64,000 nt of DNA from Favolaschia claudopus (GCA_037176885.1 JAWWNJ010000007.1:1054001-1118000), one strand, 5' to 3'. Shown: positions 20,295 through 33,117, counted from the first letter of the stretch. Made by a program: numbers and translations. The notes: generated by a model not told the origin, from the sequence alone.

Positions 20295-22781
20295 GCGAGA
20301 TGTGTGCGAACGGCAAAAGCGACAAGTACCTATAGCCTCACTTACTCAGATGTGACAGGAATTTCAATGAAAACCTTTGGATCTTACTAGGATGAAGTCA
20401 ACGGGGCTGTAGAGGCAAAAGGCTGCAAGCGGGCTCGAGGGAAGAGCGGGAAGACAGGGCTGATGGGCACAAGCAGGGACAAACTGACTGATCAGTGAGC
20501 CACCGAACAGCAAGCCCCCTGCAAAAGCTTACCGAAGTACTTACGCTCTCGCTCACCGGTACCAAACGCCAGTACTGACTACAAATCCAAGACTTGAAAG
20601 GTCGTAGTCGAGTCACGTCGATGTGTCGTTTCGTAGCCGACTCGTGTCGGTGTGTGTTCTTTTTGCTTCACCTGTTATTTTCACAATCCGAGGTCTCTCC
20701 TTGCTCCCGATGCTGCCACCGTAGATGTCGATTTGTTCGTCGTTGTCGGCACCAGTGGAGGCAGTGAGGCGAAGCACAGAGTGAATATGCTTGTGAAGTC
20801 GTCGAATGGATCTACAACTACGAAGCTGGTGCGTCGAGTCCGGCTTTTCTCGTGTAGGATTACCTGACCACAGATCATTCGTCATAGCACGCTGGGCCCG
20901 TTCCTTCCTGCCCCCCAATGAATCTCACCGCTCTGACCTCGAATGGCTCCGTCAACATCCACCTCCCCCGCTCCTTCTCCCTTCCCATCCGCACGCGCAA
21001 CGACTCCGTCCGCTTCTCCGACGCGCAGAACGCGCAGGAGCGACAGTGACGACGCGGCAGGCAGGACATGGTCATGGACCACGACCCGTGCGCCGCGTCG
21101 AGGTTCTTCAGTGCGTCAACGACGACGTCGCGCGCAAGCTCCAGGAGACGGAGCGATCGATGCAGCGTAACCTGGCCGAGCAGGAGGGCGAGTAGATCAA
21201 GCTGGAGAAAACGAATAACATACAGATCGGCGAGCGACGCAGCCATTGCCGACACCACCAACACATTCTGTCAGACGACCCGGGTCATCTCCTCGATCTC
21301 ATCGAACCACCGTCTTTTCATTTCCGCTTTCACGATCGCCCCCAAGGTCATCTACGACGACACCTACTCGAATAAATCGTAAAGGCATCGCTACGCATCC
21401 GTTCCCCTTGCCCCGTCTGCCCTCCTCCCCAGCTCACCCCGCGTTCCCACCACCGACCCTTCCCTTCCACCAACTCACCCAACCTCGACACCCGCCTAAC
21501 CCGCCGTTCCGCTCCAGAACACGCCGCCTCACGATGTAATCACCTCCCCACCCGAAGGTGCGTTTGGTGGTTTTTTTGAGTTATTTCTTTTGTTCATCAC
21601 GTCCCTCTTCCCTTTAGCTCAATACAGCGCCGTTCCGTCGCCTTCCTTGACGACGCCCGCACCTTTGCCAACGCCCCTCCTCCACCTTGACCCATACCTG
21701 CCGCCGCGGCCGTTCTACCGACCCGATCCACCGTCACGATGCCGGTAGCCTCGTTCCCGCCATGCCGCCTTCTCGACGCCTTCGTTTCCCCTGCCTAGTC
21801 CGCTCATAAATCAACCCGCAGGAGGGTCATTTCCGCGCTGCGTGCGCCGATTCATTCGCAAAACCACACTGAAATCCAGATTCAAGTGAGTTGTTTCAAT
21901 CTTGATGAGAGCGAACGAAAACTTGACTCACCCAAGTACGCAGATCAACGCGCCGCCGATACCCTCCTCGTCACCTTCAAGCCCTACGACGCTAATGTCG
22001 TTTCGGCGCTGCGCTCGCCGACCGTCGGAAAATTGCGCTAGAATCAAAACCTTGTGATTCAATTCAATCTTGACCATGAAAGCAACGGAACAACTTACCT
22101 GCGTACACAGAGCAAAAGCCACACAGAGGTGCGCTTTTGTTCCTTCAGGGATGGCTTTTTACTAACTCCCAAGCGCACTCAAGCGCGGATCTGCAGGCCG
22201 CACCCGTGCCCCCTCGAATCTCATCTCCCCCTCATGGCTGACTTTTATTTGGGTTCCCTGCCCAAGAGCAATTTCAATGTCCGCGAAGAGGTCACTCTGA
22301 CACGCGGATGTGTCCTGTTGCGAGCCCGAGGACCAGAGCGGCAGTGGGAGAATGCTGATCTTTTCTTCGATTGATGAGATCGAGCCCCACGCATATCGTT
22401 GGATGGTATCGAATGCGGAGGAGCTAAGCTGTATGACATTGAACTAAAAATTCACCGCGCCAGACACCGTATACATGGCGGGGTTGGGTAGCAGTCACCC
22501 CGTTCCTCCTTTCCTTCCCCGTCACCTAACCGCCTCTCCTCTCGACCTGACGCCACGACATCACGTTTCTCCCGTACGCTGCGTCCAAAATGGATCGCAA
22601 ATTCATACGATGCATTCGCGGTGGTTGCCCTATCGATACTGGTATGCGGTGAGTATTCCCCATAGTAACGAGATTAATCAAAACCGACCTCGGTTAATTC
22701 AGAGAACGCGCTACCAACGCCGATGGCGCCAGCTTGGGACACGAATCGTTTCGACGCGGCACGGTATGCTTAACTCCAAAT
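20295..22781. other. Left arm filler: short decayed reading frames
   Basis: The inverted similarity to the right arm ends near 20690. From there to about 22.78 kb there is GC-rich sequence with splice-like fragments but no intact gene. One short DUF7330-like piece lies at 20918-21195. Confidence 0.4.
20918..21195 (+). pseudogene. Possible DUF7330-like fragment
   Basis: The frame from ATG 20918 reads TSNGSVNIHLPRSFSLPIRT and runs into a stop after about 43 codons. The repeated 'SNGS-V...LP-SF' pattern resembles beta-helical DUF7330 proteins of basidiomycetes. It is too short and interrupted to be a working gene. Confidence 0.25.
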
Positions 22782-23565
22782 TTACACGGATGAAGAACTG
22801 GTCTCGTTACCGTCAACCCACTCGACGTTGTCGACAGGCGCACCAAGAGCGCGCCTCTTCGGGTTCGCTGAGGAGGCCAAATGTGGCGCTGCCTCCATGA
22901 ACTCACAAGCGACCCAGCTTCTCGCCTCCCTCACCGACTTCCATTTCTTGCTACTTGTCCGCGCCCGTATTGAGGGCGCGACTGGCTTCAGAGGGTCTCG
23001 GTTTTGGAGGATGAGCAATGGGTCGAACACAGCGAAGAACGTGTCCCCGGCGAGGTCGCTTAAAAAAGAATTAGGATTGTCATGATTTTGCAAGTCGATG
23101 AATGCTTACCCGCCACCCATGCGGTCCGGCTCACTGCGAGCACCAGGAGCAGCGAAGACTGGACAGAATAACAGTCTCAGCGACAGGATACATGTCGAGA
23201 ATGATCTTACCGATGCAATTCGTTAAATGCTTGAGCTCAGGTCGATTGACGGCTTCGAGAACGGAACGCGAACACCTATAACTGTGAGTCTAAAGACTGC
23301 AATCAGCCAAATCCATAATCACCATCTGCATCGTGTGTCGGATTCCGCATAAGTGCGGCTGTTCTAACTTGTGGCCCGCCTCTAGTAGGTATATTGATAT
23401 ATACTTCGCCTTCTTTGAATACGCCGCAGTGGTCGACTACGCCGAGGAAGTAGCCGGAGCGCTGCAAAAGGTCAAGATTGTGACTGCATGAAGATACAAA
23501 GGCATTACCTTGACAGTGAGATTCAGCTTCTTTCGCAACCCTTCTCGCGCGGTTTTCTAGCATTT
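22782..23565 (-). pseudogene. RNA-dependent RNA polymerase fragment (RNA-silencing type)
   Basis: The minus strand encodes spliced pieces of a cellular RdRP catalytic core. GYFLGVVDHCGVFKEGEVY occurs near 23461-23405, followed by RNPTHDADG, then VLEAVNRPELKHLTNCI|VFAAPGARSEPDRMGGG|DLAGDTFFAVFDPLL with two introns in correct phase. In QDE-1-like enzymes the last block is GGDLDGDxYF, where the Asp cluster binds Mg2+. Here the middle Asp is Ala (DLAGD, 23044-23058). No N-terminal part is recognisable, and the exon carrying RNPTHDADG joins the next out of frame. It is therefore a dead fragment inside the transposon's left arm. Confidence 0.6.
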
Positions 23566-23839
23566 GAGAAGCTGGCTGGCAAGATATGGCTCGGGCATAT
23601 CATGGCATCTCGTAGACTGCCGAGGAATAATCAGCAGGAGTACAGTATTAACAACAGAGAGAAGACGTACGATCCTAGTGGGGCGCGTTGCACTCAGCAT
23701 CGACTTCACCGTCAATACAGTTCAGCGCCTTGTCGCGGTCAAGCCAAGTATCAGTGTAAGAATCTTTGAAAATGCGAGAATACAAACCTGGAACTAGGGG
23801 GTTCTAACGATAGTCAGCCTACTTCAATATTTTGGACAG

Positions 23840-24226
23840 TCGAAGCTTTGCTGTGGGTATGGCACCAAGGATGCTTGAAGGATCCCCAATAAAACAGCGA
23901 ACACTGTGAGGTGTGTTGAGCGTTTCGTCTACTGTAGGAGGTGTAGACATACTTCCAGCGCAAAATATGCATAGTAGAAGAGAGAATTGGTTTCACGAGC
24001 TTGGGTTTCGACCCTGACTACTTTTCGCAGAGTAATCTCGAGCACCAGCCGAGAGTGAAGTAGAGGAAGGTCAAACTAGCACGACGCATGCATCGTACAG
24101 CAATATGAAAGGTTTCTGGGTTCCTGCTGAGGTCCACAACGTAGGCATTGTGTGACCTCGAGCAAGACCGCAGGAGGAAAGGCTCAGAATTGTTATGTAA
24201 GCTAGCCTAAATTGGAAGTCACACAG
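23840..24226 (+). repeat. Inner inverted block, left
   Basis: This is an imperfect inverted copy of about 41042-41430. It includes two palindrome motifs (24079, 24135), the stretch ATTGTTATGTAAGC and, on the minus strand, an exon-intron-exon remnant (YYAYFALE | VFAVLLGIL) whose counterpart on the right reads YYVWTVLE. It marks the inner end of the left arm. Confidence 0.65.
24079..24152. promoter_or_regulatory. Palindrome motifs, left inner edge (2 copies)
   Basis: Copies at 24080-24097 (degenerate) and 24135-24152 (CACAACGTAGGCATTGTG) of the dispersed motif CACRACGTAGGCRTYGTG. They lie just beyond the 3' end of the 924-aa gene and are mirrored at 41117 and 41172. Confidence 0.6.
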
Positions 24227-24330
24227 ATTTTTTTTCTTCGCAACAAAATTATATACAACGTTGGCTTTTGCGTAAAATACAGCTCAGGACTACAAAGTTC
24301 AACTATTTGATATATATACAGTATAAAAAA

Positions 24331-27205
24331 TCATGGTCGCATCGTCTCCAATATCTGCGCCGCAACTCGCTCAGCTGCCTCGGCCAATGGTGGACATCTC
24401 CTCTCGAGCTTCAAGTTGTGCTTCCATGCGCCATGCGTGACGAGGTTGGCGGGCTGCGGACTCTCCAGACTTGCGAGCCGCCGCTGGAACCATTGCTCAC
24501 ACATAGGCGTCCACCATCCCACATTGAGACCAGAATTCGCCATCGCCGACGGTCGAGGCCACCAAGACCTTGCGGTCGTTTGTTGCCCAGAAAGCGCCGT
24601 AGAATCGGTTTGGCCTGCGTTACACCTCAGTATTGAATCACGGAATTTGAAACTGAACAGCTTACCCGTTGAGATGTGATAGACACCACAGATGAGGTCA
24701 ATTTCCTTGTCAGTCAGCTCATCATCCCAATAAGCCCATTGCGAAACTCCATCCCATAAACAGACACCTTCGGTCAGCACACTATCCGTGGGGCCGCGCT
24801 GAACTTCCTCATCAGATACGACGGTACAGGCGAGGCGGCCCACAATTCCGCCGCAGAGTTTAGCGGCACGGCCTCGAGGGGTTCGCAGAAACTGATCCCG
24901 TACGGCAACATACGACTGATAATCGCGTTGACTGGGCACATAGTTGTGAGGCCGGAAGCCAAGTCCTGAGTACATCTTGCGAGTGTGCCGTAGTTCTGTG
25001 TTGGTGATCTCCCTGTACTGACAACAGAAGAGGAATTTTATGTTGCGGGCTAGGAGTTTTTCGACGACGTGGCTGATACTAGGCCCCCATCCTTGACGTA
25101 CAACTTCAAGCGCAGTGGTAGCACTTTCGACGAGGACATACAGACCCTCCCTGCCGGTTTCTTGGATCACATAATGAAGTTTCCCATTCAGCATCTGTCG
25201 ACGCACTCGAACGACCCAGTCACAATAAAGATCCTGCTCCAACTGATGAAAATCCAGCAGGGATGGGGGAATGTCAGAGAGATGTTTGGAGGCCTTGAGG
25301 TAGCCGAGAAAGGCACAGAAGTTCTGGAGGTATTCAGGTTTCTCGACAGACAGATTCTGATTCCCGAGAAACTTTTTCGCTATTTCCTGAGCAGGGATAG
25401 GAAGATCCTGCGGAACCTGAATTTCTTTCTTGCTCACTGTGCAACCATATCGCATATACACGGCTTCTCGGAAAGAGATGGCAATGCGATCGAACTCGAG
25501 CTTGTTCTCATGATCGTCATCGGATGCAGGCTGGTCATTGGGTACAGTGATTTCGCCTTCCTCCAGCGGCTCTGGTCGCTCGGGAAGCAGATGGGATGGG
25601 ACATCGTCGCCATCATCCTCTTCTTGGGTGAAAGGAGCCCCGAAACCGTCCTGGCTGTCATGCTCATCGCCGTCGTCCTGCTCCGCAGGGGAGCCGAAAG
25701 CTTCGCATACATCCCATTCGTCGCGAAAACCGTCGTACCGCCGCTGTTGAGGGCCATACTCCTCCCATATGTCATCGTAGCGTTGCCTTCCTCCCGCCAT
25801 GCGGATAAAATGTCCGTTGGATTTTTCCCAAACGTAAACTCGAGCTCCTTTCTTCCCCGGTGCCCCGCCGCGAGCCGCATTGGCTTCTTTCTGCTGACGA
25901 CGCTGAAGCTGCTCAGGGGTCTCTCTACTTGCCCTGTGCACGTTTTCCTTCTCCCTTCGGCTGAAAAATTCGGTCATAGTTTCACCGGTTCGCTGACCGC
26001 TGCCTGGCTCGACCGGAGGGAATGGCGCAGAAGTCTCGACGGTTGAGGTGGCATGGGTTGTGATTGGCGCTTTCGATGGGTCATAAGGCTCAGCATCTCT
26101 GAGACTGTGATATGTGGGTTCGGACGGTTGGGTACCACGACGGACCTCCCAACGACTAAAAACAACAGAACCTGGAATACGCTGAAGATAAGCGATTTCC
26201 GAGGGCTCCGGTAAAAAGCCTAATTTCTGAAGAGAGCGAGGCACGAAAACGGGGATGGTGAAGGAGGTACCGGTGGCTCCGATTTTGTGAAAGGTTGTTT
26301 CAAGTGGTCCCCATTGAATGTACAAGGGAATGGGCATTCCCCTTGCAATTATCTGCCCCAGTAACCAGTCGAAAGTGCGAGGCAGGGTCACTTCATCCAG
26401 CGGAAATCTTGTGTCAGCAGGAACTGTGAAATCAATGATTCCACCGAGTCGAGGTGTGTCCATATCGCCGGCAACTGAGGCTTCCAAATCGGCGAGCCAT
26501 TGAGGATGCACTCTCGCGCGTTGACAAACTTTCTCTCGCCAGTCGATCGGGGTTGATGAGAAGACGGAGAGATACCAGAACCTCATGGACAGTTCACCAA
26601 TGAGGGGTAAAAATGCATGACGGGAACGCAGAGCGACAGTACGAGCAGCAGCTTCTGTGAAAAATGCTTTCTCGTAGCCAAAGCGGTGGGGAAACGGATA
26701 TTCCACTCTTTCCTGAGTGCCTGGATTTTGGGGAGTGAGAGTCCACATAGCGTGAATGATGCGTCTCATCGAACTCTCTATTTCATACCAGTGCTCGGCG
26801 ATACCTGGATGGAGACGGTACTTTTCACCGTCGGCGTAAATAGGAAACGTCTCGCGTCGGTAGTTCAAGGCATCGAAAATTCTCCCGCACCAGGTGAAAC
26901 ACGCAGGTATAAACATGAGCTGCGGCGCTTTGGGGGAGACATACGTGGGGGACCAGAAGTTGAAGCGCATCTTCCGAACCTCGTTGAACTCGGGGGGCGG
27001 TGCCTTTGTGCGATCGGGCATATCGAGAAGAAGGCGGCGGTCGCCATGATATACGGACCAAATATCGTTCCCGATGCGGGCATGACCGAGTAGCGGGTGA
27101 GACAGCTGTGAGTGCATGTTGATTACAATACGCAGCTACAAACGGGAGACTCACTGGAATGGTGGGCGAGGGACCATCTGTTGGCTGAGAATGCGTCGTC
27201 GACAT
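24331..27205 (-). CDS. Large conserved-type protein of unknown function (transposon cargo)
   Basis: Three exons, 27205-27155, 27105-24666 and 24614-24331, give 924 aa. The 49-bp first intron moves the start to MSTTHSQPTDG. The last intron is 51 bp and lacks stops, so the unspliced form also stays open. The N-terminal half is Trp/Pro-rich (PRTFDWLLGQIIARGMPIP, YIQWGPLETTFHKIG). The middle is highly charged (FFSRREKENVHRASRETPEQLQRRQQKEAN) with a GKKGARVYVWEK patch and an acidic Glu/Asp run (DGDEHDSQDG, EEDDGDD). The C-terminal third is globular. There is no catalytic signature I recognise. It is the first of five leftward genes in the transposon and may be a DNA-binding or assembly partner of the transposase; that is inference. 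Confidence 0.75.
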
Positions 27206-27668
27206 GCGCTATTGAACCCACTCGTCAGCATCAAGCACGAACGATATGCTACATGATCACTCACATGGAAGTGGTTTATTTGAAGAACAGCACTCGAGAT
27301 GGAGGGAGCGGACGTCGATGCTCAACGTGGCGTACTTCGGGGCGTAGCGGCGACAAAGAAGCGAGCGTTTGGTGAAATTTCTGAGCTCTGAGCGGTGTGG
27401 GCACCGAACAGACCAAGGGAGAGTACTTGTAAGAGACAGAGCTTGTAGGGATCGGTTGGGTGAAGATGCTGAACGGCAGAATACACCGAACAGCACTGAA
27501 TAACAAAGTCGAGTTTGCTCTGGACGGCGCGATGCACCGAACAGCGATGTGGTAGGAGGCAGAGAAGATCAAGAGAAGATGGACTTCACCGCAGCGCGTC
27601 AATAATGTGGCTGTGTCGATAATTGATCGGCTGCAGCTGGTTCACTCTTCCTCCCACTTCCTCGCGCT

Positions 27669-27838
27669 CACAATGCATACGTTGTGTAGCGCATCTCAAT
27701 TACATCCTATTCTCGTGCTCGCGTCTTCTTACGACTACCCTCCGGTTACGATGCCTACGTCGTATACCGAATATCTTATACAATTCCCGCGTTTGAATTT
27801 TGCCCAACCGCTCAGTGATTTACGATGCATACGTCGTG
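27669..27838. promoter_or_regulatory. Palindrome motifs between cargo genes (3 copies)
   Basis: Copies at 27669-27686 (CACAATGCATACGTTGTG), 27747-27764 and 27821-27838. They fill the gap between the start of the 924-aa gene and the end of the coiled-coil gene. Confidence 0.6.
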
Positions 27839-27952
27839 CACATACGAGCCAGTGCTTCTAATCGGAGACCTCCCTGACATGGTAAATGTGTCTGCAACCA
27901 GCCTTCAAGACATGTATTGTAATCGAAATGTACCAGACATTCGCTCGACTAC

Positions 27953-30283
27953 CTAAATGGCCCTGCCCTTCCCTTTCGGGTTACGCAGCTTAAAGATCGC
28001 TTTGTCGTTGATGCAAAGCCTCTGCTCAACCCAAAGAGGGATCTCGCGCTCCTTGGAGGCCACCCAGTCTTCATCGTACAATGCTCGCGGCAGACCGCTT
28101 GGTGCTTCCGACTTTCCTAGTTCCTCCACACGCACTCTCGTCCCTTTCTTAGCTCCACCCCTGTTATTGTGTTTCTTGTGTAGTGCTGCGTGGCGGTCGA
28201 TGTCATTCATGGAATATGTGACTGGCTCTGCGCGCCAAATGCACTTCTTCACTTTGAAACATTCTGACGGTACCACACCCCCGGGCACGACCAAGGTGTC
28301 ATCGTCTTCTGAGGACATGCCATCCACCCCTAAGTGATCCAGCAGATCATCATCGTACTCCAAATTAGAGTGTTCCTCGGTTCCTGGCGTTGCTAGCAGC
28401 AGTCGGTCGGCGGTAGTTTTTTTGCGGAGCGTCAGTTTCTACCTCACGGTAAGTTCATGTTGTGGAGTTCGCAGGACGAAGACTTACTTGTTGTTTAAGC
28501 GACCTACTGACGGCTCTTTCTGCCTCCCTCTTAACCGATTCCTTGCAACGGAGGATCGCCTCTAAATTCGTCTCAAGTGCCTGTTTCTCGGGCAAGAATC
28601 GTGGCTGGCGCCGCTTCCACTGTTCCTGCGACCTCTTTAAGTGGCCGTAAAGGTGTGCCGCGATGTATTCGTCCGAGACTTTCGGTAGCTGCCAGTCATC
28701 CTCGTGGGCCGCCTTCACCCGCGCAGCTAGCTTTTGGATGATGGTCGCATTCCATATCGATGTATTGTAGCCTTCTGAGAAATCCAATGCATATTCCTGC
28801 GGCAGAGGTCCTTTGATCCCTTGATTGCAAAGTTGGACCTCCTCGACGTCAACCGGAGTATAATGTTGAAAATCTACCGCCCTTTTCCTCCCGTATTGTG
28901 TTCGCCACAGATCCCGGATAACAGCCTGAGAGAATCGTCAGTGTTTTGGTTCTTCTTGTGCTAAGCAACGTACCTTCCACATCAAGTCCTTTTTTTTCGA
29001 AATATGAACTTTTTGTTTCTGAATGGCTTGGCTGCGTGCTGAAGGTCTCCGCGCGATCGAATTTTCGCCTAGACCTGGACGCAAACGGCCCTTGACTGCA
29101 GTCTTCATGATCTGCGATACAATCTTGGCGATTAGCACCTGTACTTTTGGGTCCTCACGAAGCAGCTTCTCGACGCCGTCGACCTCATCGTCATCCTCGT
29201 CCTCGTCGGTCGTATCGTCGTCGCTGTCGCGCCCAGCTGCAGGTGCAGGTGCTGCCTGTGAAGATGTTCCTGGGGTAACCGGCGTTTTCTTCCGGCGACG
29301 CGTCTTCTTCGGTACGCTGCCCGATGCTGCCTGTGCCGCTTTATGTACCGCTTCTCGTGCTCGCATCGTAGCGAGCTCCGCCTTATACTCTTCCTATTCG
29401 TCCTCGTTAAAACGGCTCCAGGGCCAAAGAAATATAAAGTCTTTACTATGAGTTTTCTCTGCCTCAAAATCTCCTCCTCAGCAGTATCCCGAGTAGCGGT
29501 ACCTGTCGTCCTCCCCTCCGTCGCCAAAGATGAGGACTGAGCGCCGGCTTGCTGTGCGGCAGGGTTTTGGTTCACAAGATCCATCGGTACCTCTTGTTCT
29601 TGATGCGAGCCTTGACCACTGGCCTGCTCAGCGCCGTACGCCTGAACGGTTTCAATGCGAGTTTCAGCGACTTGAGCAGACCACTTACATTGTCATATTC
29701 GAAATCAGGCGCTCCGATGTTTTGCGTCCACTCTTCATACCCCACGAGTCGTCGACTCAGAGCGGCATTCTCAAAAGTAATAGCGGCATTCTCCGAAGTT
29801 ACGCGCTGGAGACGATCCTCCAGAAATCGGCTGTGATTGACTGTATTTTGGAGAAGTTCTCTCATCTGGGCCAGTTCTTGCCTCATACCGACCAATTGCT
29901 GTCGGCCGTCAGATCCAAATGTTTCAATATCTCGCAAAACCACCTACGGCCTCGTATGTTTCCTCACCCACATAGTAATTCTTGGCCTTATAGCGTGCTG
30001 CGTCTTCCGCTGAACCATCCTCTACACGCCGTCGCGTCGGGGTTCGTGGCGGATGTGCCGTAGATGAATGTGCCTGGGGTCTTTGAGGGCTCGAGGAGGC
30101 AGAGTTTCGTCTTGTACTAGGGGCAGGAAAGTGGTATAGTTGGGGAGGATCCGTAACGAAGTTGATGCGCGGTTGTTGTGGGGTCGCGGAAGAAGATACG
30201 GGTGCGTGATTGGCGGTCGGGGACGAAGACATGGGCGCATGACTGGCGGTCGGCGATGAAGACATGGGTGTGTCTTCATGCAT
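27953..30283 (-). CDS. Coiled-coil acidic protein of unknown function (transposon cargo)
   Basis: This is a multi-exon gene starting MHEDTPMSSSPT at 30283. Well-supported introns are 29642-29688, 29394-29446, 28926-28973 and 28439-28487. A further intron near 29.90-29.97 kb is needed but its exact sites are ambiguous. The order is: a Ser/Pro/Ala-rich repeat tail (SSSPTASHAPM twice), a coiled coil (GMRQELAQMRELLQNTVNHS), a helix (EEYKAELATMRAREAVHKAA), a basic patch (KKTRRRKKTP), a strong acidic run (DSDDDTTDEDEDDDEVD), then a globular domain (AVIRDLWRTQYGRKRAVDF) and a C-terminal basic tail. The layout suits a nuclear protein binding nucleic acid, perhaps a TnpA-like accessory factor. No homologue is recognised. 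Confidence 0.7.
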
Positions 30284-30778
30284 GGTCGATATTCGCAGAT
30301 GCCAAGCGAGGCGGAGAAATAATGTATGGGGTGAAGCACGAGGAGGTGAGTGAAACGCTCTGGGCGTAACAAGAATGTTTAGTTTTGACTGTTTACAGCC
30401 GTATCACGATGAAGCAATGAAGCCCAGTTCACAGAAGCAGGTTTCGAAGAGCAAGGAGGTGAGGGAAATACGCCAGACGTAGCAAGAATGTAAAGGTTTG
30501 ACTCTTTCCTCGAGCAGTACGCACTGGAAACAGTGGGTAGACAGGGCGCTCTCTGCTCTGCTTTTATACAATCTTTCTTATTGTTTTCCTTCTCGCATAA
30601 TTTGCTTATTGTCTTCCTTCTTCCCTGTGCCGGCAATTTGATGTACTAGTCGGTTATTCACAATCGCAATCATGTACGCTTTGAAAATTCATACATTTTT
30701 TTTTATAACGAACTGAGTACATTGAGATAAAGTTCGGGGAGCATATGTATGTAGCTCGAGATGCACAGGTAAATTAAT

Positions 30779-31352
30779 TCAATCACTATGTGTACGCTCG
30801 AAATCGACGTGCAGGGGAAGGCTGCCACCAGCCTGGAAATTTGAAATGATGTTTTCGATGCTGAAGGAGAAAGTGAGACGACGACAAAGTCTGAGATGAA
30901 AGCGCTGACCTTCTTGCCGCGAAATCAGCCATCTGGGAGTCGCCGGGACCCCACAGCATCGTGATCACTTTACCCCGAGCATCGACACGCATGATGAGGA
31001 GGGGACCGGCTATAGCGAGGTGCGGATTGATAGGTAACTTTTTGTGCCGTTTGAAGTATGCACGGAAATGTCGCCTCCTTTTGCCGTCTTTGACCGTGAT
31101 GTGGAAGTCATGAACGAAGGGTTGGAAGGAATAGCCGAGTACTGGTTCGACGCTGGGGCATTTGGGTTTGCGAACGGGGCACCGTGTGGATACACGAATC
31201 ATGCTGGGTGCGGCGTCGTCCTTCGAATACAAACGACCAAAGAGTGGAATTAACATATCCTGCATTGGGTGAATTTGGGCAGGCGGTAAGATAACGGCAA
31301 AGATGGTACTTACAGTCATGCGGGGAGGAGTAAAGATACGACTGCTGGGCAT
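30779..31352 (-). CDS. Small protein of unknown function (transposon cargo)
   Basis: Exons 31352-31314, 31259-30910 and 30860-30779 give 156 aa, ending FERTHSD and TGA. Introns are 54 and 49 bp and all phases agree. The sequence is basic and beta-rich (RHFRAYFKRHKKLPINPHLA, AGPLLIMRVDARGKV) with MLWGPGD and a C-terminal helix (SIENIISNFQAGGSLPL). No domain is recognised. A clean splice structure argues for a real gene. Confidence 0.68.
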
Positions 31353-31732
31353 GATTTGGTGAAGTGCGAGTGCGGGGGATGAAGGAATTGGAGCATATGC
31401 GACGACCTTTGGATTTAAAAGAAGGGTAGAGACAATAATTGGGAAGCTAATTGTGCGGAGGCCAAGGATGAACGAAAGGCGATATCATAGGCGGAATCGG
31501 GAACGGATGAGGAGTGAGGCGAGTCGATGCCTATTGTCCTCAAGCTCGGGATTGTTCGGGATGTGACTTATGCGAGGCCATTATTGTTAAGACTTGGAAA
31601 CCGCTTAGCGGCGGGTGGATATCTCCGCAAGTACTTGTAGTTGCTGGTGTAGTTTGCGGTCGAATCTAGAGTGGCAGGATAAGATGCAGAGCGTATGCGC
31701 CATGCATCACGGAAAATTGGGCACGAAGGTTG

Positions 31733-31750
31733 CACAACGTAGGCGTCGTG
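31733..31750. promoter_or_regulatory. Palindrome motif (1 copy)
   Basis: CACAACGTAGGCGTCGTG lies between the 156-aa gene start and the 277-aa gene end. Confidence 0.6.
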
Positions 31751-32022
31751 AACCGCCGTCAACATGGGGGACGGGACAAGGTCGGGTGAAAGAGCTCCAG
31801 ATCAGATGATCTTCATCGCCACTGACTCTCACGCTCATTAGTGTGGGAAGTGATTAATGTTGATCGTGCGCAACGGCGCTTGTCACAAATACCGTGCTTT
31901 GTGACGTCTCGCGAACGAAAATTCAAGATAGAGTGCAAGATAGTTTCAAAACGAAACATGTAATAAGACATACAGAGGCAATGAAATTCGGTACTTTAAA
32001 GAATCGACGCAATACTAAGTGA

Positions 32023-32962
32023 TTAAGCTACGCTCCTACGCGGGGCCTTCGTCCTCTCATTGATCTTTTTCCCACTCGCGATCGCTGCAAGTTCCGCCGC
32101 CTGCTCACGGTGGCGAGAGGCCTTGCGGTTCCGGAGTAAATTGGTAACGATGCCCTGAAAAGCCCAGTCCTGCTCGAACTGTTTTAAAACTGGATAGATT
32201 CTATGCATCTGTGCACGCTGACGGTCAGAAGATGGACACTGGCAGAAAACCAAGAAGCGAAAGACCTCTGCTTTGAAATTCTCGATATCTCCCGAGTCCT
32301 GCTCCGTGAAAGACCGAGAAAGATTGAGAAAGTTTGGTGCAGCATCATCGAAAGCTGCCTTGAGACTCGATCAGGCTACAGATCGAAGAAACAACGACGC
32401 GACTTACCTTCAATTTTTCGTGCATAGGTTTAGAGAGATGAGCGTCGAGGGAGGTCGTGTAATTTTCCTGGACACGAGTTGGCCGCGGAATGGTTATCGG
32501 AGGAGCTATCGGAGGATAATGATGAACTGTTTCCTCAGGAGGAGGACTGAGGGGAGAGGATTCTCGACGGGTGATCTGTCGAGAACCGCTTGCGCGTAAT
32601 GGATAAGGAGAGTGTATGCGGACCACCCGATGAGGAGTGCGCTCGGGTAGCTTCCGACCCTCAGTTGCCTTCTGAGATAGTTTGGGGAGGGGATCTTGTT
32701 CGGAGACAAAATCTATGTCATTGAACGGAGTGCTGGCATTGATCTGGGGAAGACGCGAGTGGAGTTCGATGCCGAGGATGGGGGTCGTGTTGGCGTAGAG
32801 TGGCTCAAAAACTGGGAGAGGGAAGTCTGTGTCCTTGAGCAAGACCGGGAGAGGAGGAGGGTAAACGTCGTCTTCGTGGAACACCTTCGTCTTTGTAAGG
32901 TGATGCGCGACGATGGGGGCGGTAGCAGGGACGATGACTGGGAGAGAAGTACTGGTAGTCAT
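32023..32962 (-). CDS. Unknown protein, tandem pair member A (transposon cargo)
   Basis: Exons 32962-32408, 32358-32266 and 32208-32023 give 277 aa from MTTSTSLPVIV. The N-terminal block HLTKTKVFHEDDVYPPPLPV, then LKDTDFPLPVFE, is shared almost word for word with member B (33546-34349). A Pro/Ser/Arg-rich variable middle follows, then a conserved helix (AAFDDAAPNFLNLSRSFTEQD) and a C-terminal domain with EQDWAFQGIVTNLL and a basic tail. Intron positions are the same in both members. No known domain. The pair arose by local duplication within the transposon, and both copies stayed open. Confidence 0.72.
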
Positions 32963-33117
32963 TGAATGCTGAGTCCGAAAGCCTTGGTTGGATTCGTTTT
33001 TAAGACAAGCCGACAACAATAATGTGACGGATGGCGCTGCTTATTGTCCAGGACTTAGAAACCGCTTGTATATCCCCGCAAACAATTTTATGCAACGAAA
33101 CCCGAAAGACGGTGCTG

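Larger units (their letters stand above)
18281..20686 (+). repeat. Left terminal inverted repeat
   Basis: This matches the reverse complement of 44929-46722 from CACACCG inward to the GTTATTTTCAC near 20680. The first about 62 bp are followed by a foldback (18343-18949) not present in the right TIR. The rest includes the subterminal repeat array and the GIY-YIG-like gene. Outside 18281 the similarity stops at once. Confidence 0.85.

Noticed and set aside
25069..26046. 325-aa plus-strand frame inside the 924-aa gene
   Set aside because: Antisense to a continuous 2.4-kb exon. Its hydrophobic runs are mirror artefacts.
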